Shown here piece after piece: positions 48,640 through 58,335 of a DNA stretch of 64,000 nucleotides. How positions within the stretch are numbered: position 1 is the stretch's first letter; each line of letters begins with the position of its first letter. Location of the stretch: the NCBI GenBank assembly GCA_000514715.1, contig AZWL01000007.1, positions 186,001-250,000 of the forward strand. Reading direction: 5' to 3'. The position numbers and the translations under genes were made by a program. Source of the DNA: Streptomyces sp. CNH099 (lineage in GTDB: Bacteria; Actinomycetota; Actinomycetes; Streptomycetales; Streptomycetaceae). Below the pieces are notes generated by a model. The model was not told the origin of the DNA. It searched no databases and saw only the letters and a list, made by a program, of their open reading frames with translations.

Positions 48640-49265
48640 GCCCTGATCACCCCACAGGTTCTTGTTCACCCACCCAGGGCACCCGCCGCCCGCACACCCC
48701 GGTGGGTCCATCGTGCCACCAAGAGACGTGCGGCGGTGCGTGGGATGCCCAACTGGCTGATATCTCGCGCCCCTTACACCGATGTGCGCCCGCAGCGCAC
48801 GTGGGGCGCCGCACGCGGACGACGGTGCCGCCGCCGCGCCGGTGACGCGCCCATGCGGTCCATCCCCGGCGGCGGGCCGCGGGAAACCGGTACCGATTCC
48901 GGAATTCCGCGATCCGGCGACCCGGATATCCGCAATGCGCGGCGCACATACCGGCGTTCCGGCCCGCCTCCCGATTCCCCTTTCAAACCTCGTCCGGGTG
49001 AATCGAAACCGGCCGAAAGAAGACCGGGCGACACTCCGGCGCTTCGCCCACTTTTGTCCCGTACATTCAGGACAAACCTGGCATACGATGATGGTCGCCG
49101 ACGACCCCGCAGGTGCCCCGTGGCCATGAAATTCCCGACGCCGACCACGAATTTACGGGCCGGACACCCGGCCGCTATCGTGCCGACGATGTACCGATCC
49201 CCCCACGATCCCAGCCCCCCGGCGCGCTTCCGGGTTCCGCCGCCCGACCCGTTCCGGGAGGTGCC
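48640..49265. other. Intergenic region before the acyltransferase gene
   Basis: The 626-bp gap is divergent. It contains the 7-bp-arm inverted repeat at 49053-49076, followed by TACGAT at about 49085-49090, which may be the acyltransferase promoter. The rest is unremarkable G+C-rich sequence with no supported gene. Confidence 0.5.
49053..49076. promoter_or_regulatory. Inverted repeat TTTGTCC-N10-GGACAAA
   Basis: Perfect 7-bp arms are separated by 10 bases, about 190 bp before the acyltransferase start and just before a TACGAT -10-like element. A closely similar repeat lies at 58336-58359. Regulator unknown. Confidence 0.5.
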
Positions 49266-50408
49266 GTGACCTCCCGGCCGCAGCCCGCGGCCCGTCCGTC
49301 CGGCGGCTCCGGTGGGCCGAAGACCCGCGACCCCTTCTTCGACAACGCGAAGTATCTGGCCATCGTGCTGGTCGGACTCGGCCACGCCTGGGAGCCGCTG
49401 CGCGACGACAGCCGCGCCGCATCCGCGCTCTACATGCTCGTCTACTCCTTCCACATGCCGGCGTTCATCCTCATCTCCGGCTACATGTCACGCTCGTTCG
49501 ACCTCGGCCGCCCCGGGCGGGTGCAGCGGGTCGTCACCGGCGTGCTCGTGCCGTACGTGATCTTCGAGACCGCGTACACGTTCTTCTACCGCTGGGCGGG
49601 CGACGTCCCCGACTACCGCATCAGCATCCTCGACCCGTGGTACCTGACGTGGTTCCTCATCGCGCTGTTCGTCTGGCGGATGACGATGCCGCTGTGGCGG
49701 GCGGTGCGCTGGCCCGTCCCGCTGGCGCTGCTCATCGCCACCGCCGCGTCGATGAGCGACACCGTCGGCAACGACCTCGACCTGCAGCGGGTACTGCAGT
49801 TCATGCCCTTCTTCGTGCTCGGCCTGATGCTCAGGCCCGAGCACTTCCACCTGGTGCGCCGCCGCGAGGTGCGGCTGCTGTCGGTGCCGGCCGGGCTGAC
49901 GGCGGCGGCGGTCGCCTACTGGGCCGTGCCGCGGATGAACCCCGGCTGGTTCTACCACCGCGACTCCGCGCAGGAGTTGGGCGCGCCCCTGTGGGCCGGG
50001 CCCGCGATGACGTTCGGCATGTTCGGCTGCGCGCTGGTGCTCACGGCGTGCTTCCTGGCCTGGGTGCCGCGGCGCACGATGTGGTTCACGGTGCTGGGCG
50101 CGGGCACCCTGTACGGCTACCTGCTGCACGGGTTCCTCGCCAAGGGCTCGCGGTTCTGGGGCTGGTACGACAACGACTTCGCGCACACGCCGCTCGGCGC
50201 CCTCGCCGTGACGGCCGTCGCCGCCGCGGTGATCACGGTGCTGTGCACGCCCCCGGTGCGGCGGATGTTCCGGTGGGCCATGGAGCCGAGGATGGACTGG
50301 CTGTTCCGGCCGGACCCCGACGACCGCCGCGGCGGCTCGCCGCGGTCCCGGCGGCCGGCGGCGGAGGAGCACGCTCCGGAGCAGCCGCGGGCGACCGCCA
50401 CCCGCTGA
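49266..50408 (+). CDS. Acyltransferase 3 family membrane protein
   Basis: The 380-aa protein has about ten hydrophobic helices. The N-terminal motif DNAKYLAIVLVGLGHAWEP, with its conserved His, and the SFHMPAFILISGYMSRS segment match OafA/fucose-4-O-acetylase-type acyltransferases that modify cell-surface sugars. The first 22 and last 45 residues are soluble and basic/acidic low-complexity. GTG at 49266 has GGGAGG at 49257-49262. Substrate unknown. Confidence 0.88.
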   Translation: MTSRPQPAARPSGGSGGPKTRDPFFDNAKYLAIVLVGLGHAWEPLRDDSRAASALYMLVYSFHMPAFILISGYMSRSFDLGRPGRVQRVVTGVLVPYVIFETAYTFFYRWAGDVPDYRISILDPWYLTWFLIALFVWRMTMPLWRAVRWPVPLALLIATAASMSDTVGNDLDLQRVLQFMPFFVLGLMLRPEHFHLVRRREVRLLSVPAGLTAAAVAYWAVPRMNPGWFYHRDSAQELGAPLWAGPAMTFGMFGCALVLTACFLAWVPRRTMWFTVLGAGTLYGYLLHGFLAKGSRFWGWYDNDFAHTPLGALAVTAVAAAVITVLCTPPVRRMFRWAMEPRMDWLFRPDPDDRRGGSPRSRRPAAEEHAPEQPRATATR

Positions 50409-50425
50409 GGCGCGGCGCGGCGTAC

Positions 50426-50465
50426 GGCCCGGGCCGGTCCCGCACCGAGGCGGCCGGCCCGGGCC
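50426..50465. terminator. Bidirectional hairpin between acyltransferase and phosphatase genes
   Basis: A perfect 12-bp stem (GGCCCGGGCCGG with CCGGCCCGGGCC) encloses a 16-base loop between convergent genes. Confidence 0.6.
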
Positions 50466-50505
50466 GCGCGTCACCCCGCCCGGGGGCGCGGACCGCCCCG
50501 CGGCC

Positions 50506-51648
50506 TCACTCCCGGCAGATCAGCAGCAGCGCCCGGTCGTCCTTGACGTCCTTCGCGACCTTCTCGATCAGATGCCACGCCGCGCCCCGGAACGTACGCG
50601 ACGCGTAGTGGTCGGCCTCGCCTATCAGCCGGTCCATGCCCTCGGTCAGGTCCCGGTCCGGCGCCTCGACCAGGCCGTCCGAGAACAGCATCAGCACGTC
50701 ACCGCGCCGCAGCGTCCCCTTCAGCGGGTCGAACTGCGCGCCCTCCACGACGCCGAGCAGCGGCCCGTCCGCGCCCTTCTCCTCCCAGCGCCCGGTGCCG
50801 GCGCTGAGCTGCACGCCGGGCACGTGCCCGGCCGAGAACAGCTCGTAGTCCCCGGACTCCAGGTCCAGCACCAGGTGCACGGAGGTGGCGAAGCCCTCCT
50901 CCCACTCCTGGCGCAGCAGATAGCCGTTGGCGGCGGGCAGGAAGTCGTGCGGCGGCAGCGAGCCGAGCAGCCCGCCGAAGGCGCCGGACAGCAGCAACGC
51001 CCGGGACCCGGCCGACATGCCCTTGCCGGAGACGTCGGTGAGCACGGCCTCCAGGATGTGGCCGCCGTGGGTGCGGGTGGCGACGACGAAGTCGCCAGAG
51101 AAGGACTGGCCGCCCGCCGGGCGCAGCGACATCTCGGCGTGCCAGCCGCGCGGCAGCCGCGGCAGCTTGCTCTGCACCCGGATCCGCTCGCGCAGGTCGA
51201 ACAGCATCGTGCCGCCGCGCCGCCAGGGCACGCCGACGCGGCTGCGGAACTGCGCGACGGTCAGCCCGGTCAGGCCGACGGAGGCGATGACGAGCACGTC
51301 GCCCGGCGTCACCCGGGCCGGTCCGTCGGCGTACGGGCCGAGGAGCATCGCCTCGACGATGAGCGCGGTGGCGGACGCGGCGTACAGCGCGAGGAGGCTG
51401 GCGGGCCGCAGCACCAGGCCGCCGACGAAGATCGGCAGCACCAGCGCGGCCGGCGAGATCCAGGCGGGCGCGAGGACCGTGCCGGCGGCGAGGACCGGGA
51501 TCGTCAGCAGCAGGACGCCCAGCGCGAGCCAGTCGGTGCCCTCGCCGCGGAAGTAGTCGACGCCCGCCCTGCGCACACCGACCCGGGCCCGGTGCAGCGC
51601 CTTGTGCCACCGGGCCGCTTGCGAGGCGGAACCCGCACCTCCGGCCAT
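50506..51648 (-). CDS. Membrane PP2C/SpoIIE-type serine phosphatase
   Basis: The 380-aa protein has four to five hydrophobic helices (residues 40-135) and a cytoplasmic SpoIIE/PP2C domain (about 165-380) with the metal-binding motifs SGDFVVATRTH, VLTDVSGKGMSA, SAGH and LMLFSDGLVEAPD. Streptomycetes have many such phosphatases acting on anti-anti-sigma factors. No cognate sigma or anti-sigma gene is adjacent. ATG at 51648. Confidence 0.92.
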   Translation of the reverse strand: MAGGAGSASQAARWHKALHRARVGVRRAGVDYFRGEGTDWLALGVLLLTIPVLAAGTVLAPAWISPAALVLPIFVGGLVLRPASLLALYAASATALIVEAMLLGPYADGPARVTPGDVLVIASVGLTGLTVAQFRSRVGVPWRRGGTMLFDLRERIRVQSKLPRLPRGWHAEMSLRPAGGQSFSGDFVVATRTHGGHILEAVLTDVSGKGMSAGSRALLLSGAFGGLLGSLPPHDFLPAANGYLLRQEWEEGFATSVHLVLDLESGDYELFSAGHVPGVQLSAGTGRWEEKGADGPLLGVVEGAQFDPLKGTLRRGDVLMLFSDGLVEAPDRDLTEGMDRLIGEADHYASRTFRGAAWHLIEKVAKDVKDDRALLLICRE

Positions 51649-51793
51649 GCCCCGGGACCCTATCCACCCGCCGCGCCGGGCGTCGATTCACGGCGTGCCG
51701 ACCGCACCCTTCGGGCGGCACTGCCGGAATCGTATGCGAATCCGCGGCGTTTGGAACGAAGGTGCGCGTGCATAGCCGCAGTTGGGACGAGGG

Positions 51794-52603
51794 TCACGTG
51801 GGCTGGCACGTGGGGCACCAGAAGAGGTTGCGCGCGGCGAGCACGGCGGTGCGCACCTCGGTGCCGCAGAGGTGGCAGAGCTGCCCGGCGCGGCGGTAGA
51901 CGTAGACCTCGCTGCCGTGCCTGTCGACACGCGGCGGGCGGCCCATCGCCTCCGGCAGGTGCTCGGGCCGTACGGTGTCGATGCGCCCGGTGCGCACGCC
52001 CTCGCGCATCAGCACCGCCAGGTCCGCCCAGACCGCCTCCCAGGCGGCGCGGCCGAGGTCGCGGCCCGCGCGGTACGGGTCGATGCCGTGCCGGAAGAGG
52101 ACCTCGGTGCGGTAGATGTTGCCGACGCCGGAGATCACCCGCTGGTCCATGAGCAGCGTGGCGACGGGCGCCCGGCTGCGCGATATCCGCGCCCACGCCG
52201 CCTCGCCGTCGTCGCCGGCGCGCAGCGGGTCGTCGCCGAGCCGGGCGTGCACGGCGTCCTTCTCCTCCTCGGTGACCAGCTCGCACGCCGACGGGCCGCG
52301 CAGGTCGGCGTAGCCGGCGCCGGTGGCCAGCCGCAACCGGACGGCGCCGACGGGCGCGGGCGCGGGCCCGTCGCCGAAGCCGACCTTGCCGTAGATGCCG
52401 AGGTGGACGTGGAGGTGGCCGACCGGGCCGAAGCCGAGGAACAGGTGCTTGCCGTGGGCGTCCGTGCCGGTGAGCCGGCAGCCGTCGATCAGCGCGGCGC
52501 CGTCGGCGAACTTGCCCTGCGGGCTGGCCGCGCGGACCACCCGGCCGCCGAAGCGCACGCCGTACTCGACGGCGAGCCGGTGGATGGTGTGCCCCTCAGG
52601 CAT
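51794..52603 (-). CDS. Fpg/Nei-family DNA glycosylase
   Basis: The 269-aa base-excision-repair protein begins MPEGHTIHRLA; the proline-glutamate start is the catalytic end of the family, and GHTIHR is Nei-like. It has a helix-two-turn-helix region (DQRVISGVGNIYRTEVLF) and a C-terminal zinc finger with CHLCG and CPTCQ. The variant with GHTIHR fits the actinobacterial Nei type rather than Fpg. ATG at 52603. rpiB ends 14 bases upstream, so the pair is co-transcribed. Confidence 0.93.
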   Translation of the reverse strand: MPEGHTIHRLAVEYGVRFGGRVVRAASPQGKFADGAALIDGCRLTGTDAHGKHLFLGFGPVGHLHVHLGIYGKVGFGDGPAPAPVGAVRLRLATGAGYADLRGPSACELVTEEEKDAVHARLGDDPLRAGDDGEAAWARISRSRAPVATLLMDQRVISGVGNIYRTEVLFRHGIDPYRAGRDLGRAAWEAVWADLAVLMREGVRTGRIDTVRPEHLPEAMGRPPRVDRHGSEVYVYRRAGQLCHLCGTEVRTAVLAARNLFWCPTCQPT

Positions 52604-52617
52604 ACGTCCCGTCCTCG

Positions 52618-53103
52618 CTACGGCTGCGGGTGGTGTGCCGGCACGTCGGGGAGCGTGCCGCTGCGCTCGTACGCGCTCAGCATGTCGATGCGCCGCCGGT
52701 GGCGCTCCTCGCCGGCGTACGGGGTGGCGAGGAAGACCTCGACGAAGCTGGTGGCCTCGTCGCGCGTGTGCATCCGGGCGCCGACGCCGAGGACGTTGGC
52801 GTCGTTGTGCTCCCGCGCCAGCCGCGCCGTCTCCTCGCTCCACGCCAGCGCCGCCCGCACGCCCGCCACCTTGTTGGCGGCGATCTGCTCGCCGTTGCCG
52901 GAGCCGCCGATGACGACGCCGAGGCTGCCGGGGTCGGCGGCGGTGCGCTCGGCGGCGCGCAGGCAGAACGGCGGGTAGTCGTCGTCGGCGTCGTAGATCA
53001 GCGGCCCGCAGTCGACGGGCTCGTGCCCGTGCTCGCGGAGCCAGCCGAGCAGGTGGGTCTTGAGTTCGTATCCGGCATGGTCGCTGCCGAGGTACACGCG
53101 CAT
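52618..53103 (-). CDS. rpiB: Ribose-5-phosphate isomerase B
   Basis: The 161-aa enzyme interconverts ribose 5-phosphate and ribulose 5-phosphate. Signatures: MRVYLGSDHAGYELK at the start, VVIGGSGNGEQIAANKV, and NDANVLGVGARMH. The active site has Ser/Gly in place of the catalytic Cys of the enterobacterial enzyme, as in the mycobacterial type. It overlaps no other gene; the glycosylase follows closely. Confidence 0.95.
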   Translation of the reverse strand: MRVYLGSDHAGYELKTHLLGWLREHGHEPVDCGPLIYDADDDYPPFCLRAAERTAADPGSLGVVIGGSGNGEQIAANKVAGVRAALAWSEETARLAREHNDANVLGVGARMHTRDEATSFVEVFLATPYAGEERHRRRIDMLSAYERSGTLPDVPAHHPQP

Positions 53104-53127
53104 GGCCCGGAGTCTACGGGCCGCCGC

Positions 53128-53745
53128 TCAGTCGCCGCGGGTGCGCCCGGCGATGTGCCAGGCCGCCGGCAGCGCGCCCATCGCGAGGGCCGCCTTCAGC
53201 GCGTCGCCGAGGAGGTACGGCGTGAGGCCGAGGGAGACCGCCTCGGCGAGGGTGACGTCGAGGGAGAGGGCCAGGTACGGCACGCCCACGGCGTAGATGA
53301 CGGCGCTGCCGAGGACCATCGTGCCCGCCGTGCGCCACACGTCGCGGTCGCCGCCGCGGCGGGCCAGCGCGCCGACCGCGGCGGCGGCGAGCAGCATCCC
53401 GAGGACGTAGCCGAACGAGGGCATGCCCCACCCCGAGGAGCCCTCCGCGAACCACGGCATCCCGGCCATGCCCGCGGCCGCGTACAGCGCGAGCGACAGG
53501 AACGCCCGCCCGGTGCCCAGCGAGGCGCCGACGAGCAGCGCCGCGAACGTCTGCCCGGTGACCGGCACCGGTGAGCCCGGCACGGGCAGCGACAGCTGCG
53601 CGGCGGCGCCGGTGAGCGCCGCGCCGCCGACGACGAGGGCGAGGTCGCGGGCCCGGGCGCGGGCCGCGGTGGCGGCGGGCAGCACGTCGGCGAGGACGGC
53701 GCCGGGGCGTGCCGGGTGCGGGGAGGAGACGGCGGCAGTGCTCAT
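53128..53745 (-). CDS. bioY: BioY biotin transporter substrate-binding protein
   Basis: The 205-aa membrane protein has six hydrophobic helices and BioY motifs: LPVPGSPVPVTGQTFAALLVG and WFAEGSSGWGMPSFGYVLG. BioY is the S component of the ECF biotin transporter; its energising partners are not in the window. ATG at 53745 was chosen. A 7-bp-arm palindrome (ATCCCGC-C-GCGGGAT) lies 26 bp upstream. It lies downstream of no biotin gene. Confidence 0.93.
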   Translation of the reverse strand: MSTAAVSSPHPARPGAVLADVLPAATAARARARDLALVVGGAALTGAAAQLSLPVPGSPVPVTGQTFAALLVGASLGTGRAFLSLALYAAAGMAGMPWFAEGSSGWGMPSFGYVLGMLLAAAAVGALARRGGDRDVWRTAGTMVLGSAVIYAVGVPYLALSLDVTLAEAVSLGLTPYLLGDALKAALAMGALPAAWHIAGRTRGD

Positions 53746-54110
53746 CGGGTTCTCCGGTCTCGGTGCGCGGATCCCGCCGCGGGATGCGCCGCGGGATACG
53801 GGGACGCTGCGTACGCTAGCCGACGGCCGCGGGCCGATCACCGTGGGAAGGTGCCAATCCGCGGGGCACATACCTGTCACTCCCCCGCAGCCCCGCGGCC
53901 ACCGGCCCGGCGGCCGGGACTTCGACATCCGGGCAGGTCACGTGAGATTCACCACAGCCGGGTGGGGTTTCGCCGCGGCCCGGATCCCCGGCCGCAGGCC
54001 CGTATCCCGCTGTAGGACCCCTCCAACGCCGCCTCGCGCCGACGGCCGAAGCCCGGCGCGATGCCGCACACTGAAGCGTCGCCACGCACCACCCCCCACA
54101 GGACTTCCGC
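53746..54110. other. Divergent intergenic region, bioY / amino-acid permease
   Basis: The 365-bp gap has a palindrome in the bioY leader at 53771-53785 and a partial 12-bp direct repeat GCCGCGGGAT (53776-53797). Promoters for both genes should lie here but are not clear. Confidence 0.45.
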
Positions 54111-55532
54111 ATGAGCGCAACCCCGCAGACCGACAGCACCGCCGCCGACGCCGCGGCGCCCTCCGCCGCCGTACCGTCCGCCCTGGGCACCGGCCTCAAG
54201 CAGCGCCACCTGACGATGATCGCCCTCGGCGGCGTCATCGGCGCCGGCCTCTTCGTCGGCTCCGGCGCCGGCATCGCCGCCGCCGGCCCCGGCATCGTCC
54301 TCGCGTACGCCGTCTCCGGGCTGCTCGTCATGCTCGTGATGCGGATGCTCGGCGAGATGTCGGCCGCCAACCCGGCCTCCGGCTCCTTCTCCGTGCACGC
54401 CGAGCGGGCGTTCGGGCCGTGGGCGGGGTTCGCCTCCGGCTGGATGTTCTGGACGCTGCTGTGCGTCGCCGTCGCCGTCGAGGCGATCGGCGCCGCGCAG
54501 ATCGTCACGGGCTGGCTGCCGGGCACCGCGTCCTGGATGTGGGTCCTGCTGTTCATGGCCGTCTTCTGCGCCGCCAACCTGGCGGCGGTCGGCAACTTCG
54601 GCGAGGCCGAGTTCTGGTTCGCCGGGCTGAAGGTCGCGGCGATCACCGCGTTCCTCGCCCTCGGCCTGCTCGCCGTGCTGGGCCTGCTGCCGGGCACCGA
54701 CGCGCCCGGCACCGCGAACCTCACCGGCGCCGGCGACGGCTTCCTGCCGAACGGCTCCGAGGGGCTGCTCGTCGGCCTGCTCGCCTCCGTCTTCGCGTAC
54801 GGCGGGCTGGAGAACGTGACCATCGCCGCCGCCGAGTCCGAGAACCCGCGGCGCGGCGTCGCCCGCGCGGTGCGCACCGCGATGTACCGGATCGCGATCT
54901 TCTACGTCGGCTCCATGCTGGTCGTCGTCGCGCTGATCCCGTGGGACGACCCGGGGGTGGAGTCCGGCCCGTACGCCGCCGCCCTCGACCACCTCGGCAT
55001 CCCGGCCGCCGGGCAGGTCATGAACGTCGTCGTGCTGGTGGCGCTGCTGTCCGCGATGAACGCCAACATCTACGGCGCCTCGCGCATGGCCTACTCCCTC
55101 GTCGCCCGCGGCCAGGGCCCGCGCGCCCTGGGCCGGCTGACCCGCCGCGTGCCGCGCCGCGCGGTCGTCGCCACCTGCTCCTTCGGCTTCGCGGCCGTGC
55201 TGCTCAGCTACCGCTGGCCCGACACCCTCTTCCAGTGGCTGCTGAACATGACCGGCGCCGCGATCCTCGTGGTCTGGGCGTTCACGGCCGCCGCCCAGCT
55301 GCGCACCCGCCGCCGGCTGGAGCGCGAGGCGCCGCAGCTGCTGACGGTGCGGATGTGGGCGTACCCGTACCTGACCTGGCTGGCGCTGGCCGCCATGGCC
55401 GGGATCCTGGTGCTGATGCTGCGTGAGCCGGACTCCCGGACACAGCTGCTCACCACCGCGGGGCTCACGGTGGCGCTGTCCCTCGCGGGCCTGGTACGTC
55501 AGCACCGCCGCGGGAGAACCCGCATGACATGA
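54111..55532 (+). CDS. APC-family amino-acid permease
   Basis: The 473-aa protein has about twelve hydrophobic helices. The N-terminal GLKQRHLTMIALGGVIGAGLFVGSG is the amino-acid/polyamine/organocation permease signature of the AAT family (GABA/aromatic/basic permease group). The C-terminus ends with a charged tail. ATG at 54111 is preceded by a weak AGGAC. Substrate cannot be called. Confidence 0.9.
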   Translation: MSATPQTDSTAADAAAPSAAVPSALGTGLKQRHLTMIALGGVIGAGLFVGSGAGIAAAGPGIVLAYAVSGLLVMLVMRMLGEMSAANPASGSFSVHAERAFGPWAGFASGWMFWTLLCVAVAVEAIGAAQIVTGWLPGTASWMWVLLFMAVFCAANLAAVGNFGEAEFWFAGLKVAAITAFLALGLLAVLGLLPGTDAPGTANLTGAGDGFLPNGSEGLLVGLLASVFAYGGLENVTIAAAESENPRRGVARAVRTAMYRIAIFYVGSMLVVVALIPWDDPGVESGPYAAALDHLGIPAAGQVMNVVVLVALLSAMNANIYGASRMAYSLVARGQGPRALGRLTRRVPRRAVVATCSFGFAAVLLSYRWPDTLFQWLLNMTGAAILVVWAFTAAAQLRTRRRLEREAPQLLTVRMWAYPYLTWLALAAMAGILVLMLREPDSRTQLLTTAGLTVALSLAGLVRQHRRGRTRMT

Positions 55533-55571
55533 TTCCGCTGTCGGACCTGCGAGAGACGAAGGAGTCCCCCC

Positions 55572-58178
55572 GTGCCCGGTGAGAACCTGACCCGCGAGGA
55601 GGCCCGGGAGCGCGCGGGGCTGCTGGAGGTCGAGGCGTACGAGGTCGAGCTGGACCTGCGCGCCGCGGTGGCCGCCGAGCCGGCGCCCTTCCGGTCGGTG
55701 ACCACGGTGCGGTTCCGCTGCGCGCAGCCGGGCGCGGCCGGCTTCCTCGACCTCGTCGCCCCGGACGTGACCGCGGTGACCCTCAACGGGCGGGACCTGG
55801 ACCCCGGGTCGGTCTTCGACGGCTCCCGGATCGAGCTTGCGGACCTGGCGGCCGAGAACGAGGTCGTCGTCGACGCGCGGTGCGCGTTCAGCCGCACCGG
55901 GGAGGGCATGCACCGCTTCGTCGACCCGGAGGACGGCGAGGTCTACCTCTACACGCAGTACGAGCCGGCCGACGCCCGCCGGGTGTTCGCCGCCTTCGAG
56001 CAGCCCGACCTCAAGGCCCCGTTCACCTTCACCGTCACGGCCCCCGGGCACTGGACCGTGCTCTCCGGCGGCGCGCTCGCCGGCCGCCCCGAGGAGCACC
56101 GGGACGGCTCCGCGACCTGGCGGTTCGAGCCGACCAAGCCGATCTCCACCTACATCACGGCCGTCGTGGCCGGCCCGTACACCCGCGTCGAGGACCGCTA
56201 CACACGCACGTTCGACGACGGGCGGGAGCTGGTGGTGCCGCTGGGCGCGCTGTGCCGCAGGTCGCTCGCCCGGCACTTCGACGCCGACGACGTCTTCACC
56301 GTCACCAAGCAGGGCCTGGACTTCTTCCACGACCACTTCGACTACCCCTACCCCTGGGGCAAGTACGACCAGGCGTTCGTGCCGGAGTACAACATCGGCG
56401 CGATGGAGAACCCCGGCCTGGTCACCTTCCGCGAGGAGTTCGTCTTCCGCGGCAAGGTCACCGACGCCGCGTACGAGCGCCGGGCGAACGTCGTGCTGCA
56501 CGAGATGGCGCACATGTGGTTCGGCGACCTGGTGACCATGGAGTGGTGGGACGACCTGTGGCTCAAGGAGTCGTTCGCCGACTACATGGGCGCGCTGGCG
56601 CTGGCCGAGGCCACCCGGTTCACGGGCAGCTGGATCACCTTCGCCAACCGCCGCAAGGCGTGGGCGTACCGGGCCGACCAGCTGCCGACCACGCACCCGA
56701 TCACGGCCGACATCCCCGACCTGGAGGCCGCGAAGCTCAACTTCGACGGCATCACGTACGCCAAGGGCGCCGCGGTGCTCAAGCAGCTCGTGGCATACGT
56801 CGGCCGGGACGCCTTCATGGAGGGCGCGCGGCGCTACTTCAAGCGGCACGCCTTCCGCAACACCCGGCTCGCCGACCTGCTGGCCGCGCTGGCGGAGACG
56901 TCGGGGCGGGACATGTCGGCGTGGGCCCGCTCCTGGCTGCAGACCGCCGGCGTCGACACCCTCACGCCGCAGGCGACGTACGACGCCGGCGACCGGATCA
57001 CCGAGCTGGCCGTCCTGCGGGAGGGCCCCGGCAGCGGCCCGGGCGCCGCGGCCGGCGCGCCGCCCCGGCCGCACCGGGTGGCCGTCGGGCTGTACGCGCA
57101 GCCGGGCGCCTCCGGCGAGCTGGTGCGCTACGCGCGCGCCGAGGTCGACGTCGCCGACGGGCACGCCGTCGTCGAGGAGCTGGCCGGGCAGCCGCGCCCG
57201 GCGCTGATCCTCGTCAACGACGACGACCTGACCTTCTGCAAGACCCGCTTCGACGAGGACTCGCTCGACACCGTGCGCGAACGCCTCGGCGACCTCACCG
57301 ACCCCCTCGCCCGCGCCATCGCCTGGGCCGCCGCCTGGGACCTCACCCGCGACGGCCTCATGCCCGCCCGCGACTACCTCGCCCTCGTGCTGCGCTTCGC
57401 CGGCCGGGAGACCGACATCGGCGTGCTGCAGGGCCTCCACCAGCAGGCCCAGTACACCGTCGACCACTACGCCGCCCCCGGACACCGCGCCGCGGCCGAA
57501 CGGCTCCTCGCCGAGGGCGCGCTGAGCGAGCTGCGGCTGGCGCCGCCCGGCAGCGACCACCAGCTGGCCTGGGCCCGCTTCTTCGCCTCCGTCGCCGGTA
57601 CGGACCAGGACCTGCAGCTGCTGCGCGGCCTCCTCGACGGGCAGGCGAAGATCGACGGGCTGGACGTCGACCAGGAGCTGCGCTGGGACCTGCTGCTTCC
57701 GCTCGCCGCCCACGGCGTCGCCGACCGGGCCGTCATCGACGCCGAACTGGCCCGCGACGACACCGCGTCCGGCCGGCGGCACCAGGTGCGCTGCCTGGCC
57801 GCGCGGCCGGACCCGCGGGTCAAGGAGCAGGCGTGGGCGGCGGTCGTCGACTCCGACGAGCTGTCCAACGCGATCGTCGAGGCGACGATCTCCGGCTTCA
57901 CCCGGCCCGGCCAGCGGGAGCTGCTCGCGCCGTACGCGCCGCGGTACTTCGCGTCGATCGAACAGATCTGGCGGGAGCGGACGATCGAGAGCGCGATGGC
58001 GGTCGTACGCGGCCTCTACCCGGCGCTGCAGGCGCGCTCGAGGACGCTCGACGCGACCGACGCCTGGCTGCGCGACACCGAGGGCACGGCGCCGCCGGCG
58101 CTGCGGCGGCTGGTGCGGGAGGCGCGCGACGACCTGGCGCGTGCGCTGCGCGCGCAGGCGCGGGACGGGCAGGGCTGA
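55572..58178 (+). CDS. pepN: Aminopeptidase N
   Basis: The 868-aa M1 metallopeptidase removes N-terminal residues. It has the exopeptidase motif IGAMENPGLVTF near residue 276 and the zinc motif HEMAHMWFGD near 312, with the second Glu ligand in WLKESFADYM. The C-terminal ERAP1-like domain is complete. GTG at 55572 has GAAGGAG upstream. The start is 40 bp after the permease stop. Cytosolic, no signal peptide. Confidence 0.95.
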   Translation: MPGENLTREEARERAGLLEVEAYEVELDLRAAVAAEPAPFRSVTTVRFRCAQPGAAGFLDLVAPDVTAVTLNGRDLDPGSVFDGSRIELADLAAENEVVVDARCAFSRTGEGMHRFVDPEDGEVYLYTQYEPADARRVFAAFEQPDLKAPFTFTVTAPGHWTVLSGGALAGRPEEHRDGSATWRFEPTKPISTYITAVVAGPYTRVEDRYTRTFDDGRELVVPLGALCRRSLARHFDADDVFTVTKQGLDFFHDHFDYPYPWGKYDQAFVPEYNIGAMENPGLVTFREEFVFRGKVTDAAYERRANVVLHEMAHMWFGDLVTMEWWDDLWLKESFADYMGALALAEATRFTGSWITFANRRKAWAYRADQLPTTHPITADIPDLEAAKLNFDGITYAKGAAVLKQLVAYVGRDAFMEGARRYFKRHAFRNTRLADLLAALAETSGRDMSAWARSWLQTAGVDTLTPQATYDAGDRITELAVLREGPGSGPGAAAGAPPRPHRVAVGLYAQPGASGELVRYARAEVDVADGHAVVEELAGQPRPALILVNDDDLTFCKTRFDEDSLDTVRERLGDLTDPLARAIAWAAAWDLTRDGLMPARDYLALVLRFAGRETDIGVLQGLHQQAQYTVDHYAAPGHRAAAERLLAEGALSELRLAPPGSDHQLAWARFFASVAGTDQDLQLLRGLLDGQAKIDGLDVDQELRWDLLLPLAAHGVADRAVIDAELARDDTASGRRHQVRCLAARPDPRVKEQAWAAVVDSDELSNAIVEATISGFTRPGQRELLAPYAPRYFASIEQIWRERTIESAMAVVRGLYPALQARSRTLDATDAWLRDTEGTAPPALRRLVREARDDLARALRAQARDGQG

Positions 58179-58199
58179 CCGGCGGCGGCCGGGGGCGGC

Positions 58200-58275
58200 C
58201 CCGCCCTGGGAGGGGGAGTCCGAGGCCGGGGCCGAGTCCGGCGCCGGGGCCGGGCGCGGGCCGAGTCCGGGGTCG
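58200..58275 (+). repeat. G+C-rich direct repeats after pepN
   Basis: GGCCGAGTCCGG recurs twice, with a partial copy (GAGTCCGAGGCCGG), in a short tract just after pepN. It may be a simple slippage product. No gene or stem with clear terminator form is seen. Confidence 0.4.
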
Positions 58276-58335
58276 TACCCCGAACGGAGCAGTGACTCCC
58301 TTAATCGACAGTCGAACATGTGCACTTTAGCCCCG

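Noticed and set aside
53949-58325. Long minus-strand open frame (about 1450 codons) opposite pepN and the permease
   Set aside because: It mirrors the third-position G/C bias of the real genes, with no recognisable protein.
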